Origin: Tissierella_A sp964489715
GTDB lineage: Bacteria > Bacillota > Clostridia > Tissierellales > Tissierellaceae
DNA: 39,379 nt
NCBI GenBank assembly: GCA_964489715.1
Contig: CAZBAK010000012.1
Location: forward strand, 1-39,379
Direction of reading: 5' to 3'
Shown here: one piece after another, positions 8,935 through 18,123 of the stretch
Position numbering within the stretch: position 1 is the first letter of the stretch
Layout of the letters: the number at the start of each line of letters is the position of its first letter
Program-made: the position numbers and the translations under genes
The notes under the pieces: generated by a model
Told to the model about the DNA's origin: nothing
Databases searched by the model: none
Seen by the model: only the letters and a program-made list of their open reading frames with translations

Positions 8935-10683
8935 ATGAAGTCATATAAAAGATTAAAGGAATTTTTTTTAGAAAACAAATGGACTTATATCTTTGGGCTC
9001 TTTTGGCTGTTATTTGTAGATGTGGTGCAATTAATAGTACCTAAGATCTTAGAGTTTTTAACAGATAATTTTCAAAACAATACAATAGTAGGAAGAGATC
9101 TTATAAAATACTCTTTTTACATAATATTAACAGGGCTTGGAATTGGTTTGGGAAGGTACTTTTGGAGAATATATATAAATATAAATTCACGAAAATTGGC
9201 CTATCATCTTAGAAAGGAACTGTTTGAACATTTATCCACTCTTTCTCCATACTATTTTGATCATAGTAAGACAGGAGATCTTATGAGTCACGCAACCAAT
9301 GATATCAATTCTATAAGAATGGCTATAGGTATGGGAGTTATAATGTTTATTGATTCTCTTTTTATAATAGTATTATCTTTATTTATGATGATTAGGACTA
9401 CTAGTTTAAAATTAACTCTTATTGCAGTTCTTAACTTACCTATAATAACTCTCTTAACTAGGAAGTTTGGATCTTTAATCTATAAAAGATCCAGTGAGGT
9501 CCAAATAGCACTTTCTGATTTAACAGAAACAACACAGGAGAGTTTTTCCGGTATAAAAGTTATAAAATCTTTTGTACAGGAAGATTTAGTATCAAAAGAA
9601 TTTAATGAAATTAACACTAGAAATTTTACTAAAAACTTAGATTTAGTAAAAGTTACAGGAGTCTTTAGTCCCTTGCTACAATTTATGTTTGCCATCAGTG
9701 TTTTAATAACTATATTTTTCGGAGGAAAAGAAGTTATAAGAGGAAATATTACACTTGGAGAATTTATAGCCTTTAACTCTTATTTAGCTCTCTTGAATTG
9801 GCCTACTAGAGCTTTAGGTCAGGTTGTCAATGCCCTTCAAAGAGGTGCTGCATCAATGGATAGACTTAATAAGATCTTTGATGAAAAGCCGAGTATATTA
9901 GAAAGGGATAATCCTATTACTCTAGATGAGTTCCAAGGCAGAATTGAATTTAGAAATGTAAGTTTTAAATATCCAAGCACTTCCTACAATGTACTAGAAG
10001 ATATAAGCTTTAAAATTGATAAAGGTAATACACTTGCAATAATTGGTAAAGCAGGAAGTGGTAAGACAACAATTATTAATCTTCTTTTAAGAATATATGA
10101 TATCCAAGAAGGATCTATCTTTATAGATGACATTGATATTAAGGATTTAAGCTTTAAGTCCTTAAGAGAAAATATAGGTTACGTTCCCCAAGACAACTTC
10201 CTTTTCTCAGATTCTATAAAAAATAATATCGCATTTGCTTTTGACGATGAAGTTCCTATGGAAAAAATTTATAATGCAGCTAAAAATGCTGAAGTTTATG
10301 ATAATATTATAGATTTTCCACAGGGATTTGATACTGTATTAGGCGAAAGAGGAGTAACTTTATCAGGAGGGCAAAAGCAGAGAACCTCTATAGCCAGGGC
10401 CTTAATAAAAGATCCATCTATATTGATTCTAGATGATAGTCTATCAGCAGTAGATACAGCCACTGAGGAAAACATTTTAAACAATCTAGATAAAATAGGA
10501 GATAATAAAACTAAAATATTAATAAGTCACAGAATATCTACCATAAAATCAGCTGATGAAATTATATTTTTAGATGATGGAATTATTAAAGAGCGAGGAA
10601 AACATGAAGAACTATTAAAGTTAAATGGTCTATATAGAGAATTGTACGAAAAACAATTATTAGAAGAACAACTTGAAAATTAG
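8935..10683 (+). CDS. ABC multidrug exporter half-transporter, degenerate-site subunit (BmrC/YheI-like)
   Basis: 582 residues: six-helix exporter domain (about 1-310) fused to an ATPase domain. Walker A GKAGSGKTT (about 370-378), signature LSGGQKQR (about 476) and H-loop SHR (about 532) are present. Walker B ends LILDDSLSAVD, with Asp in place of the catalytic Glu. That replacement marks the subunit that contributes the degenerate ATP site in heterodimeric exporters of the BmrCD/LmrCD/TM287-288 type. TAGGAGGA lies 7 bases before the ATG. The partner gene starts 13 bases after the stop. Expected to export drugs or lipophilic compounds; the substrate is not predictable. Confidence 0.93.
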   Translation: MKSYKRLKEFFLENKWTYIFGLFWLLFVDVVQLIVPKILEFLTDNFQNNTIVGRDLIKYSFYIILTGLGIGLGRYFWRIYININSRKLAYHLRKELFEHLSTLSPYYFDHSKTGDLMSHATNDINSIRMAIGMGVIMFIDSLFIIVLSLFMMIRTTSLKLTLIAVLNLPIITLLTRKFGSLIYKRSSEVQIALSDLTETTQESFSGIKVIKSFVQEDLVSKEFNEINTRNFTKNLDLVKVTGVFSPLLQFMFAISVLITIFFGGKEVIRGNITLGEFIAFNSYLALLNWPTRALGQVVNALQRGAASMDRLNKIFDEKPSILERDNPITLDEFQGRIEFRNVSFKYPSTSYNVLEDISFKIDKGNTLAIIGKAGSGKTTIINLLLRIYDIQEGSIFIDDIDIKDLSFKSLRENIGYVPQDNFLFSDSIKNNIAFAFDDEVPMEKIYNAAKNAEVYDNIIDFPQGFDTVLGERGVTLSGGQKQRTSIARALIKDPSILILDDSLSAVDTATEENILNNLDKIGDNKTKILISHRISTIKSADEIIFLDDGIIKERGKHEELLKLNGLYRELYEKQLLEEQLEN

Positions 10684-10696
10684 GAGGTGAATATAT

Positions 10697-12703
10697 ATGA
10701 ATAATAAATTTGAAGAAAAAAATATAGAAAAGGTTTATGATTCTAAACTTATGAAAAGATTATTAGGCTATGCTAGGCCCTATTGGAAATTGCTCTTATT
10801 GTCTCTAATATTACTGCTTGTAATAACAGGACTTGAACTACTTAATCCCTATCTCTTGAAGCTAGTAATTGATGATAACATAAATACATTGGATAAAGAG
10901 ATGTATGAATTAGATCTTTCTTCACCTATAGATGGTGTAGAGTTTAAAGGTAAAAAATATGTAAGAAAAGAGGAAGTAAGTTTAAGTGATAGAGAGAAAA
11001 TAGATAATGATATAAGCTCGAAGAAAATTCTTAAAGATAAGGGTAATTACTATTTAACAGACTATGAAGAAGATAATATATCCAATTCAATTAAGCTTGA
11101 TAAAAATGATTATCTCCTATTTCGACAAAATGATTTATCTAGTATAAACAGAATATCTTTTTACTTTTTCATGGTTATTTTGTTTACATTTATATTTAAC
11201 TATATTCAGATCTATATATTAAACTATACTGGTCAAAAAATTATATTTAATATAAGGGAAGAAATATTTAACCATATTCAAAACTTAAATATTTCATTTT
11301 TTGATAAAAATCCAATTGGTAGGCTTGTAACTAGGGTTACTAATGATACTGAAACCCTAAATGAAATGTACACTTCTGTATTGGTAAACTTATTTAAAGA
11401 TATATTCACCCTTATAGGTATCACTATAATTATGCTTAGAATGAATTATAAATTAGCACTTATATCTTTTACACTTGTTCCTATTATAATAGTTATTTCT
11501 ATTGTTTTTAAAAATAAAATCCGTGTGGTTTATAGACTTGGAAGATTACAAATGGCTAAGATAAATTCAAGTTTAAGCGAAAATTTTACTGGGATGAAAA
11601 CTATAAAAATATTTAATAAAGAATCTAAGATAAACAAACAATTCAACGATTTAAATCAAGATCATCTTGAAACAAATAAAAGAGAAGTAAAAATTTATGC
11701 AGTACTTAGACCTTCTATAGAAATTGTTAGGTCTATAGGTATAGCCCTTTTAATATATTTTGGTGGAGGCCAAGTTATATCAGGTGCTATTGAATTTGGT
11801 GTCTTATATATATTCATTGATTATTTGCAGAGATTTTTTGTTCCAATTATGGACCTTGCTGAAAAATATAATATACTTCAATCAGCCATGGCATCCAGCG
11901 AAAGAATCTTTAATGTATTAGATGATACTAGCTTTATAGAAAACAAAGAAAACCCAAGAACTCTTGATAAAATAAGAGGGAAAATAGAATTTAGAAATGT
12001 ATGGTTTGCCTATAATAAAGATGAATGGGTGTTGAAAAATATTAATTTCATTATACAACCTGGAGAAACCGTTGCCTTCGTAGGATCTACAGGAGCTGGA
12101 AAAACTTCAATTATAAATCTTATAACTAGATTTTATGATATTCAAAAAGGTGAAATACTATTAGACGATGTAAATATTAAAGATATAGACAAATATGACT
12201 TAAGGAGATATATAGGAGTTGTATTACAGGATGTATTCTTATTTACAGGTAATATAGAGGAAAATATAAGATTAAATGATACTAGTATAGATAGGTATAA
12301 AGTTGAAGAAGTATCAGCATATGTCAATGCTACACATTTTATAAATAGGTTAGATCTAGGATATGAGGAGCCTGTAATGGAAAGAGGTTCTACCCTATCC
12401 GCTGGAGAAAGGCAACTTTTATCATTTGCAAGAACACTAGCATATGACCCTAAGATTCTTATACTTGATGAAGCAACTGCAAATATAGATACCGAAACAG
12501 AGATATTGATTCAAGACGCACTGGCAAAGCTTATAAAGGGAAGAACTTCTATAGCAATAGCTCATAGATTATCAACCATTCAACATGCAGACAATATAAT
12601 TGTATTAAGCAAAGGTGAAATTAAAGAAATGGGTGATCATCAAGAACTATTAGAAAGAAGAGGCATGTACTACAATCTTTATAAACTCCAATATTCTAAA
12701 TAA
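10697..12703 (+). CDS. ABC multidrug exporter half-transporter, consensus-site subunit (BmrD/YheH-like)
   Basis: 668 residues. After TM1 there is an insert of about 80 residues (roughly 64-145, charged, probably extracellular) before TM2, as in YheH/BmrD, which explains the extra length over its partner. The ATPase domain has Walker A GSTGAGKTS (about 460-468), signature LSAGERQ (about 566), and Walker B LILDEATANID with the catalytic Glu intact, plus H-loop AHR. Together with the upstream protein it should form a heterodimer with one active and one degenerate ATP site. Its ribosome binding site (AGGAGGTGA) overlaps the upstream stop codon, indicating coupled translation. A strong terminator follows. 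Confidence 0.93.
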   Translation: MNNKFEEKNIEKVYDSKLMKRLLGYARPYWKLLLLSLILLLVITGLELLNPYLLKLVIDDNINTLDKEMYELDLSSPIDGVEFKGKKYVRKEEVSLSDREKIDNDISSKKILKDKGNYYLTDYEEDNISNSIKLDKNDYLLFRQNDLSSINRISFYFFMVILFTFIFNYIQIYILNYTGQKIIFNIREEIFNHIQNLNISFFDKNPIGRLVTRVTNDTETLNEMYTSVLVNLFKDIFTLIGITIIMLRMNYKLALISFTLVPIIIVISIVFKNKIRVVYRLGRLQMAKINSSLSENFTGMKTIKIFNKESKINKQFNDLNQDHLETNKREVKIYAVLRPSIEIVRSIGIALLIYFGGGQVISGAIEFGVLYIFIDYLQRFFVPIMDLAEKYNILQSAMASSERIFNVLDDTSFIENKENPRTLDKIRGKIEFRNVWFAYNKDEWVLKNINFIIQPGETVAFVGSTGAGKTSIINLITRFYDIQKGEILLDDVNIKDIDKYDLRRYIGVVLQDVFLFTGNIEENIRLNDTSIDRYKVEEVSAYVNATHFINRLDLGYEEPVMERGSTLSAGERQLLSFARTLAYDPKILILDEATANIDTETEILIQDALAKLIKGRTSIAIAHRLSTIQHADNIIVLSKGEIKEMGDHQELLERRGMYYNLYKLQYSK

Positions 12704-12709
12704 ATACAA

Positions 12710-12741
12710 AAAAACCTTTAAGATTAATCTTAAAGGTTTTT
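12710..12741. terminator. Bidirectional terminator between ABC operon and small RNA
   Basis: A perfect 32-base palindrome (16-base arms, core ACCTTTAAGAT) with A-tract on the left and T-tract on the right. It can end the plus-strand ABC operon and the minus-strand small RNA. Confidence 0.88.
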
Positions 12742-12747
12742 ATCTAA

Positions 12748-12922
12748 CCAAAATGCCGTAGACCTAGATAATTCACACCCGCCTATTTTTAGGTGGGTTT
12801 CTTGTTAATATACTTTAACGTCCACTGGATCGAGGCTTGTTATCCTATATTAAACGCAGACTCCCGTGTCTGATATGTCGGTTGAATTACAAAGATCTAC
12901 TAACACTTCAGTATCTTTGCTT
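12748..12922 (-). ncRNA. ssrS: Structured small RNA, probably 6S RNA
   Basis: A non-coding, relatively GC-rich block between a strong minus-strand promoter and a terminator. The ends pair into one long closing stem: AAGTG (12907-12903) with CATTT (12755-12751), GTAGATC (12900-12894) with GGTCTAC (12764-12758), GTAATTCA (12890-12883) with TGAATTAT (12775-12768). Inside are a CAGAC/GTCTG hairpin, an apical stem TTAATATA/TATATTAA, and a hairpin CCCACCTA/TAGGCGGG, i.e. an open centre flanked by stems. The 5' part CTGAAGTGTTAGT resembles, from memory, the start of Bacillus 6S-1 RNA. 6S RNA binds housekeeping RNA polymerase as a promoter mimic. That it is a structured RNA gene I hold likely; the 6S identity is less sure. 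The 3' end may extend to the terminator near 12710. Confidence 0.68.
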
Positions 12923-12928
12923 ACTCTT

Positions 12929-12957
12929 ATTATACACTTTTTATAACTTTAATACAA
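12929..12957 (-). promoter_or_regulatory. Promoter of the small RNA
   Basis: Minus strand TTGTAT (12957-12952), exactly 17 bases, then consensus TATAAT (12934-12929). The predicted start is near 12922, just before the paired 5' end of the RNA. Confidence 0.7.
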
Positions 12958-12987
12958 GTATAGTTTTCCTAGACTATTAACCTAAAC

Positions 12988-13902
12988 TTAGTTAGCTAAA
13001 GATTTAGGAGTTTTTTCTATTGCAATTAATTTTTTCATATCTCTTGGTAATTCAGCTTGAAAGCCTATTCTCTCTCTACTTCTTGGGTGCTCCAATTCTA
13101 AAAAAGATGAATGTAAGGCTTGTCTATTTATATTTAAACTCTCCTTGTTATATAAGCTATCTCCTATTATGGGATGACCTATGTGATTTAAGTGAACTCT
13201 TATTTGATGAGACCTTCCTGTCACTATCTGAACCTCTAGCAAGCTAGAATCTTTAAATCTTTCCTTAACTTTATATTTACTAATAGCTCTTTGTCCACTT
13301 TCATCTACAATTTTCTTTATGCTTCCATCTATTTTAGCTATGGGTAGATCTATTATTCCTTCATCATCTTTTACTAGCCCTTCAACTATGGCTAAGTATT
13401 TTTTAATAACCGTTTCATCTTGAAACTGTAAAGCAAGTTGCTGGTGCGCAAAAGGGTTTTTAGCGATTATTAATATACCTGTTGTATCCATATCAAGCCT
13501 ATTGACAAATCTAATCTTTCTTTTAATATTTTTCATTTGAAAATAATAAGTTATTCCATTTGATAAGGTTCCCTTGTCATGAGATTTAGTTAAATGAACT
13601 ACAGTATTTTCTGCCTTATTTAAAATAAGTAGATCAAAATCTTCATACACAATATCTAATTCCATTTTTTCTGGACTCACATTGTTTTCCTCATCTTCCA
13701 TCACTAAGGTAACTATATCATCTTTCTTTAAGGGTAGATCCTTCCTTCTGTGCTTTCCATTTACAAGTATATTTTTATATCTATATAATCTTCTAAACAA
13801 TCTAGAAGAAACCCTTTCTTCTTTTAAAAACTTTTCTAAGCTTTTTTTATCTCCTTCCAGCTTAAAATTTATAATATTTTCACTTTCATTAAAGTATTTC
13901 AT
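12988..13902 (-). CDS. RluA-family pseudouridine synthase
   Basis: 304 residues. The N-terminal part (about 20-75) fits an S4-like RNA-binding domain, and the catalytic motif RLDMDTTG places the catalytic Asp at 137. Later conserved segments KKYLAIVEG and TGRSHQIRVHL are typical of the RluA/RluC/RluD group, which converts uridines to pseudouridine in 23S rRNA (or tRNA). The exact target cannot be assigned. The ATG at 13902 has a purine-rich GGGAGG ribosome binding site. It is divergent from nadK and its 3' end is about 30 bases before the small RNA promoter. A second RluA-type gene is at 29209-30186. Confidence 0.93.
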   Translation of the reverse strand: MKYFNESENIINFKLEGDKKSLEKFLKEERVSSRLFRRLYRYKNILVNGKHRRKDLPLKKDDIVTLVMEDEENNVSPEKMELDIVYEDFDLLILNKAENTVVHLTKSHDKGTLSNGITYYFQMKNIKRKIRFVNRLDMDTTGILIIAKNPFAHQQLALQFQDETVIKKYLAIVEGLVKDDEGIIDLPIAKIDGSIKKIVDESGQRAISKYKVKERFKDSSLLEVQIVTGRSHQIRVHLNHIGHPIIGDSLYNKESLNINRQALHSSFLELEHPRSRERIGFQAELPRDMKKLIAIEKTPKSLAN

Positions 13903-13993
13903 AAATTCCTCCCTATATTTTATTATTTATTATATAATAGATAAAGTAACCCCAATTCATTTTATTAGAATTATAAAAGGAGTAGAGTAACTT

Positions 13994-14800
13994 TTGAATA
14001 AAAATAGAAAAATAAACATTATATCTAACAAAAATTTAAAATCGAGAAAAACTTCAGCTCAACTAAAAGACAAATTATTAAAAGCTGGCTTTATAGTTCC
14101 AGAAAAGTATGATAATACTGCTGAGTTGAACATCTGTGTTGGTGGAGATGGGGCCTTTTTAAGAGCAGTACATAGAAATAAATTTCCGACTATCCCATTT
14201 ATTGGTATAAATACAGGACATTTAGGTTTTTTTCAAGAGATAATTCCTACAGAAATAGATAACTTTTTAACAAAATATCTTAATAAAGAATATACTGTAG
14301 AAGAAATTCATCTGATCGATACAGAAGTCTTTACCAAGAAAAAAGTTTTTAATTTAACTTCTGTAAATGAACTAGTAATAAAAGCTACACAATCAAAGGT
14401 AGTTCATTTAGATGTCTTTATAGACAATAATCATCTTCAAAAATTTAGTGGTGATGGAATAATAATATCAACCCCTGTAGGAAGTACAGCCTATAATCTA
14501 TCTGCTGGAGGAAGTATAATATACCCTGATTTAAAAGCTTTACAAATCACTCCCCTAGCACCAATAAGTTCTAAGGCATATAGATCTTTAATTCGAAGCG
14601 TTGTTGTACCGGGAGATTTAATAATTAAAATAAAGCCAGAATTATATTACACAAATTCTACCCTAATTTTAAATGATGGAATGGAATTTAAGTATGACAA
14701 CATTAAACATATAAATTTAAAACTATCTCATAAAAAAATATATCAGCTAAATTTTAATAAAGATGTATATTGGAGTAATTTAAAAAATAAATTTTTATAA
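13994..14800 (+). CDS. nadK: NAD kinase
   Basis: 268 residues. The phosphate-binding motif GGDGAFLRAV (GGDG with Ala where Thr is common) and INTGHLGF are the NAD kinase signatures; SGDGIIISTPVGSTAYNLSAGG is the second conserved block. The enzyme makes NADP from NAD and ATP (or polyphosphate) in the cytosol. The start is a TTG at 13994 with AAAGGAG 11 bases upstream; an in-frame stop lies just before it, so no longer start exists. Convergent with the PBP operon, sharing a bidirectional terminator. In many Clostridia nadK sits near recN/argR; that context is not seen here. Confidence 0.95.
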   Translation: MNKNRKINIISNKNLKSRKTSAQLKDKLLKAGFIVPEKYDNTAELNICVGGDGAFLRAVHRNKFPTIPFIGINTGHLGFFQEIIPTEIDNFLTKYLNKEYTVEEIHLIDTEVFTKKKVFNLTSVNELVIKATQSKVVHLDVFIDNNHLQKFSGDGIIISTPVGSTAYNLSAGGSIIYPDLKALQITPLAPISSKAYRSLIRSVVVPGDLIIKIKPELYYTNSTLILNDGMEFKYDNIKHINLKLSHKKIYQLNFNKDVYWSNLKNKFL

Positions 14801-14846
14801 CTTCCATTTTTATAAATCAAAACCCTAGACATTCTCATTAAATCAT

Positions 14847-14876
14847 AAACAAGAACTCATATATGAGTTCTTGTTT
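14847..14876. terminator. Bidirectional terminator between nadK and the PBP operon
   Basis: 14-base arms (AAACAAGAACTCAT and its complement) with a 2-base centre, followed by T-rich sequence in both directions, between two convergent genes. Confidence 0.85.
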
Positions 14877-14878
14877 AT

Positions 14879-16309
14879 TTAATCACTAAAATTAATATTA
14901 TTTAAACCATATATAATCATATCTCTTGCAATAGGTGCAGCTGCCTTGCCACCAGTAGCTCCCTCTTCTTCTAAAATGACTGCTACAACAAGTTTAGGGT
15001 CCTCATATGGAGCAAAGCCTACAAACCAACTATGCGATGAACCAGAGGCATTTTCAGCTGTTCCAGTTTTCCCAGCTAGCTCTACATTTTTTATACTAGC
15101 ATTCTTACCAGTTCCTGATACTACTACTTCTCGCATCATTTCTCTAAGATCTTTAGCTATACCATCACTTGTAACATTTGATAAAACTTCTATATCATTT
15201 ACTGGAACAATCTTACCATTTTTTTCTACTATTTCCTTGACCAAACTAGGTTTTACCATTTTCCCATTATTAGCAATAGAAGATGTCATCAGGGCCATAT
15301 TTAGAGGAGTCACCAATACATTACCCTGTCCAATTCCAGATGCAGCTATTTCATTTTTATTCATAGATTTCTCATAATCAAAGCTAGATTTTTTAACTGA
15401 TAGATCAAAGGGTATATCCTTATTTATCATGTATCTATCGGCTACCTCACCTAGTTTATCTTTTCCAAGTAATAAAGACTTCTCTACAAAATAAGGATTA
15501 CAAGAATCTTTAAAGGCAGCTTTTAAATCTATATCTCCATGAGAGTAACCACCATAATCATTAACTGTATAGCCATCAACTGTAATCTTTCCTGTACAAG
15601 TATAGTTTTTATCTATACCAAATGTTTCTGAAATAGCAGTTGTAGTTATGATTTTAAAAATCGAACCAGGTTCATACAAGCCTTGAATAGAACGATTGAA
15701 TAGAGGTCTATCCTCATCCTCAATGATTCCCTTCCATTCATTATCTAAATCAGACGGATCAAAATCAGGTAAACTAACCATAGAGTATATTTCTCCAGTT
15801 TTAGGATTCATAGTTATTATAGATCCTTTTTTACCCTTTAAAAGTTTCCGTGATTTTTCTTGTACATTGTGATCTATAGTAAGCCTTATATCATTGCCTT
15901 CTGATTTAGGTAAAACCAGATTTTTTAATTCATCTAAGGCATTTTCTTCATTTAAATCTAATAATTCACTATTATATTCATTTTCTAATCCTACTTTTCC
16001 ATATTGTCTATAGCTATATCCTATTAAATGACTATAGAGATTTTTATACGGATAATATCTCTTACTTGTCTCTCCCTCTTTTTTGCTATAGGCTAGTATT
16101 TCTCCATCCCTGTCTAGTATATTGCCTCTTACAACATTTTCTTCATTTATCCATAATCTTTTATTATTAGAATGCATTTTTATCTCTTTAGATTTGAATA
16201 TCTGAAAATAACTAATATAAACTACCAGCAATATGAGTAAGGAGCAGAGAGTTATAAGAACTGTTATTATTCTTTTACTTTCTTTATCCATCTTAGCTTT
16301 ATTCTTCAT
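14879..16309 (-). CDS. Class B penicillin-binding protein (PbpA/FtsI-like transpeptidase)
   Basis: 476 residues. One N-terminal transmembrane helix (about 13-36), a short dimerisation region with RGNILDRDG (61-69), then the transpeptidase domain. The three active-site motifs are seen: SxxK as SIFK (216-219), SxN as SCN (269-271) and KTGT (414-417). It cross-links peptidoglycan outside the membrane. The start overlaps the FtsW/RodA gene by 11 bases with AGGGTG ahead of it, so translation is coupled; SEDS polymerase and class B PBP pairs work as one complex. At 476 residues it is at the short end, matching PbpA of actinobacterial fha-rodA-pbpA clusters. Division versus elongation or sporulation role is not decided. 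Confidence 0.94.
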   Translation of the reverse strand: MKNKAKMDKESKRIITVLITLCSLLILLVVYISYFQIFKSKEIKMHSNNKRLWINEENVVRGNILDRDGEILAYSKKEGETSKRYYPYKNLYSHLIGYSYRQYGKVGLENEYNSELLDLNEENALDELKNLVLPKSEGNDIRLTIDHNVQEKSRKLLKGKKGSIITMNPKTGEIYSMVSLPDFDPSDLDNEWKGIIEDEDRPLFNRSIQGLYEPGSIFKIITTTAISETFGIDKNYTCTGKITVDGYTVNDYGGYSHGDIDLKAAFKDSCNPYFVEKSLLLGKDKLGEVADRYMINKDIPFDLSVKKSSFDYEKSMNKNEIAASGIGQGNVLVTPLNMALMTSSIANNGKMVKPSLVKEIVEKNGKIVPVNDIEVLSNVTSDGIAKDLREMMREVVVSGTGKNASIKNVELAGKTGTAENASGSSHSWFVGFAPYEDPKLVVAVILEEEGATGGKAAAPIARDMIIYGLNNINFSD

Positions 16310-17549
16310 CGATCTTCACCCTACTTTCCAAATCTTCTGAGGTAACTTGAAGAATTCCAAGAGCTATAAAACTAGACAAAAGAGAACTCCCACCATAGGA
16401 TACGAAGGGCAAAGTAATACCAGTAAGGGGAATAAGCTTAATAACTCCTCCTATGATTATAAATGATTGAACACAAAATAAAATACTTATTCCAAGTGCT
16501 AATATCTTGTAAAATTTTATATCTTGATTCATAGCTATTTTAAAGCCTCTATAAAAAAGAATTAGAAATAACATTATTATTCCAATCCCGGTAAATATTC
16601 CCATTTCTTCAACAATTGCTGAAAAAATAAAATCATTATAGGCAAGAGGTATAAAATGAGGATATCCAAGCCCCAAACCCTTACCAAAAAAGCCACCTTC
16701 TGCTATAGCAAATAAGGACTGAGTTATTTGATAGCCTTTATCATTTATAAATCTCCAGGGATCAATCCATGTCTCAACTCTTATTCTTACATGACTAAAT
16801 AAAAAATAACCTAAAATTCCACCAATTATAAATAATCCTATATTATATAGGATCAATTTTCTATCTTCTTCATATATGTATTGAAGAGATATAAAAATAG
16901 CATAAAACATTAAAACCATGCCAAGATCTCTTTGTAAAAACAAAAAAGCAAAAAAACTGTATATTATTCCCATAAATATGTAGGATGAGTGTTTTCTATC
17001 TTTATATTTTTCTGTTTTTGAATAATATCCAGCTATTATAAATATTAAAAGAATCTTTATAAATTCTGCAGGTTGAATTTTAATTCCAATAGATTTTATT
17101 TCAATCCAGTTTATAGCACCTAGAGTTCTTTCTCCCAATAAAAGTGTCATTATAAAAAGTATATAGACTATAGCTATATAGAAATAAGAAAGCTTATCCC
17201 ATATTCTAATATATTTCAGTAAAAAATAAGTTATATAAAAAGATAATATTCCCAAGGCAATCCAAATTAATTGTTTAGTTCCCAGTATAGGATCTATTCT
17301 ATAGATCATAATAGCTCCAATAGAAACAAGCATGGTTGCAATTAAGAATATATAATTATCGCCAGATGATACTTTAATCAAAATAAAATTTGCCAAATAA
17401 ACTATTAAGAGTAAAGCCATAGCATTTACTAAAGTTTTTGTATCCGGAATCTTTGCTTGATAAATTAACAATAAAACAATAGCTAACAATTCAAATATAA
17501 AAAGTAATCTTCTAGGAGCATTTTCTTTTATCCTACTTGTTAAAAACAT
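16299..17549 (-). CDS. FtsW/RodA/SpoVE (SEDS) peptidoglycan glycosyltransferase
   Basis: 416 residues with about ten transmembrane helices. Family signatures KIQPAEFIKI, GKGLGLGYPHFIPLAYNDFIFSA... region, and TLPFVSYGGSSLL are present. SEDS proteins polymerise lipid II into glycan strands and pair with a class B PBP, here the overlapping downstream gene. Upstream, 8 bases away, is an FHA protein. The gene order FHA-SEDS-PBP recalls actinobacterial pknA/B clusters, but no Ser/Thr kinase is adjacent. Confidence 0.95.
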   Translation of the reverse strand: MFLTSRIKENAPRRLLFIFELLAIVLLLIYQAKIPDTKTLVNAMALLLIVYLANFILIKVSSGDNYIFLIATMLVSIGAIMIYRIDPILGTKQLIWIALGILSFYITYFLLKYIRIWDKLSYFYIAIVYILFIMTLLLGERTLGAINWIEIKSIGIKIQPAEFIKILLIFIIAGYYSKTEKYKDRKHSSYIFMGIIYSFFAFLFLQRDLGMVLMFYAIFISLQYIYEEDRKLILYNIGLFIIGGILGYFLFSHVRIRVETWIDPWRFINDKGYQITQSLFAIAEGGFFGKGLGLGYPHFIPLAYNDFIFSAIVEEMGIFTGIGIIMLFLILFYRGFKIAMNQDIKFYKILALGISILFCVQSFIIIGGVIKLIPLTGITLPFVSYGGSSLLSSFIALGILQVTSEDLESRVKIDEE

Positions 17550-17557
17550 AATTATAC

Positions 17558-17989
17558 CTACTCTCTATTTACAAATAAAAACTCTATATTTCCTATTTTA
17601 ATCCTATCTCCATTTGTTAATTTTACCACGTCTAGGGCTTTATTGCCATTAATAAAAGTTCCATTGGCACTTTTTAAGTCTTTTAAAAAATACATGTTTT
17701 CATCTTTTATAACTTGAAAATGACTTTTAGATATAAATGGATCTTTAATTATTATATCATTATCTGATTTACGGCCAAGACTTATACCATTTCCTATGGT
17801 ATAATGCTCATCTATCTTAAATGGTAGTGAATCTTTTCTATTTATTAGCTTTAAATAAGCCCCATCTCCACCTTTAAATCGACTTATACCCTTTATATCT
17901 AAGTATATAAGTCTTATTATACTAAAAATAAACATATAAATTATTATTATAAAAACATACTTAAATATCACTGACAAAATACTATACAT
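17558..17989 (-). CDS. FHA-domain membrane protein
   Basis: 143 residues. One N-terminal transmembrane helix (about 7-30), a short linker, and a C-terminal FHA domain with the phosphothreonine-binding residues: GRKSDNDI, SKSHF and NGTFINGN. The ATG at 17989 is preceded by GGGAGG at 8 bases; a longer frame to 18031 lacks a ribosome binding site. First gene of the FHA-SEDS-PBP operon, so it probably recruits a phosphorylated partner to the wall-synthesis complex at the membrane. The kinase that would make that signal is not in the window. Confidence 0.92.
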   Translation of the reverse strand: MYSILSVIFKYVFIIIIYMFIFSIIRLIYLDIKGISRFKGGDGAYLKLINRKDSLPFKIDEHYTIGNGISLGRKSDNDIIIKDPFISKSHFQVIKDENMYFLKDLKSANGTFINGNKALDVVKLTNGDRIKIGNIEFLFVNRE

Positions 17990-18067
17990 AATTTTTTCCT
18001 CCCATATATCTATACTAATAGATATTATCACAATTAAGAGTCTTTGTGAACAAATTTAATTTAGCTA

Positions 18068-18096
18068 TTACATTAAGCTACTTATTTTGTTATTAT
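18068..18096 (+). promoter_or_regulatory. Putative promoter of the PspC gene
   Basis: TTACAT (18068-18073), 17-base spacer, TATTAT (18091-18096). It lies inside the longest open frame but upstream of the AUU start proposed at 18124, which supports the shorter protein. Confidence 0.5.
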
Positions 18097-18123
18097 ATAG
18101 TTAAGCTTAAGGAGGCGATAAAT

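Noticed and set aside
12741..12960. Riboswitch or T-box in the gap after the ABC operon
   Set aside because: The region lies downstream of genes on both strands, so it controls no following coding region; its own promoter and closing stem fit a stand-alone RNA better.
8615..18070. AGCTATTA shared by the dgk, ytxH and pspC upstream regions as a common operator
   Set aside because: An 8-mer of this composition is expected a few times by chance in 39 kb of such AT-rich DNA, and the arrangement differs in each place.
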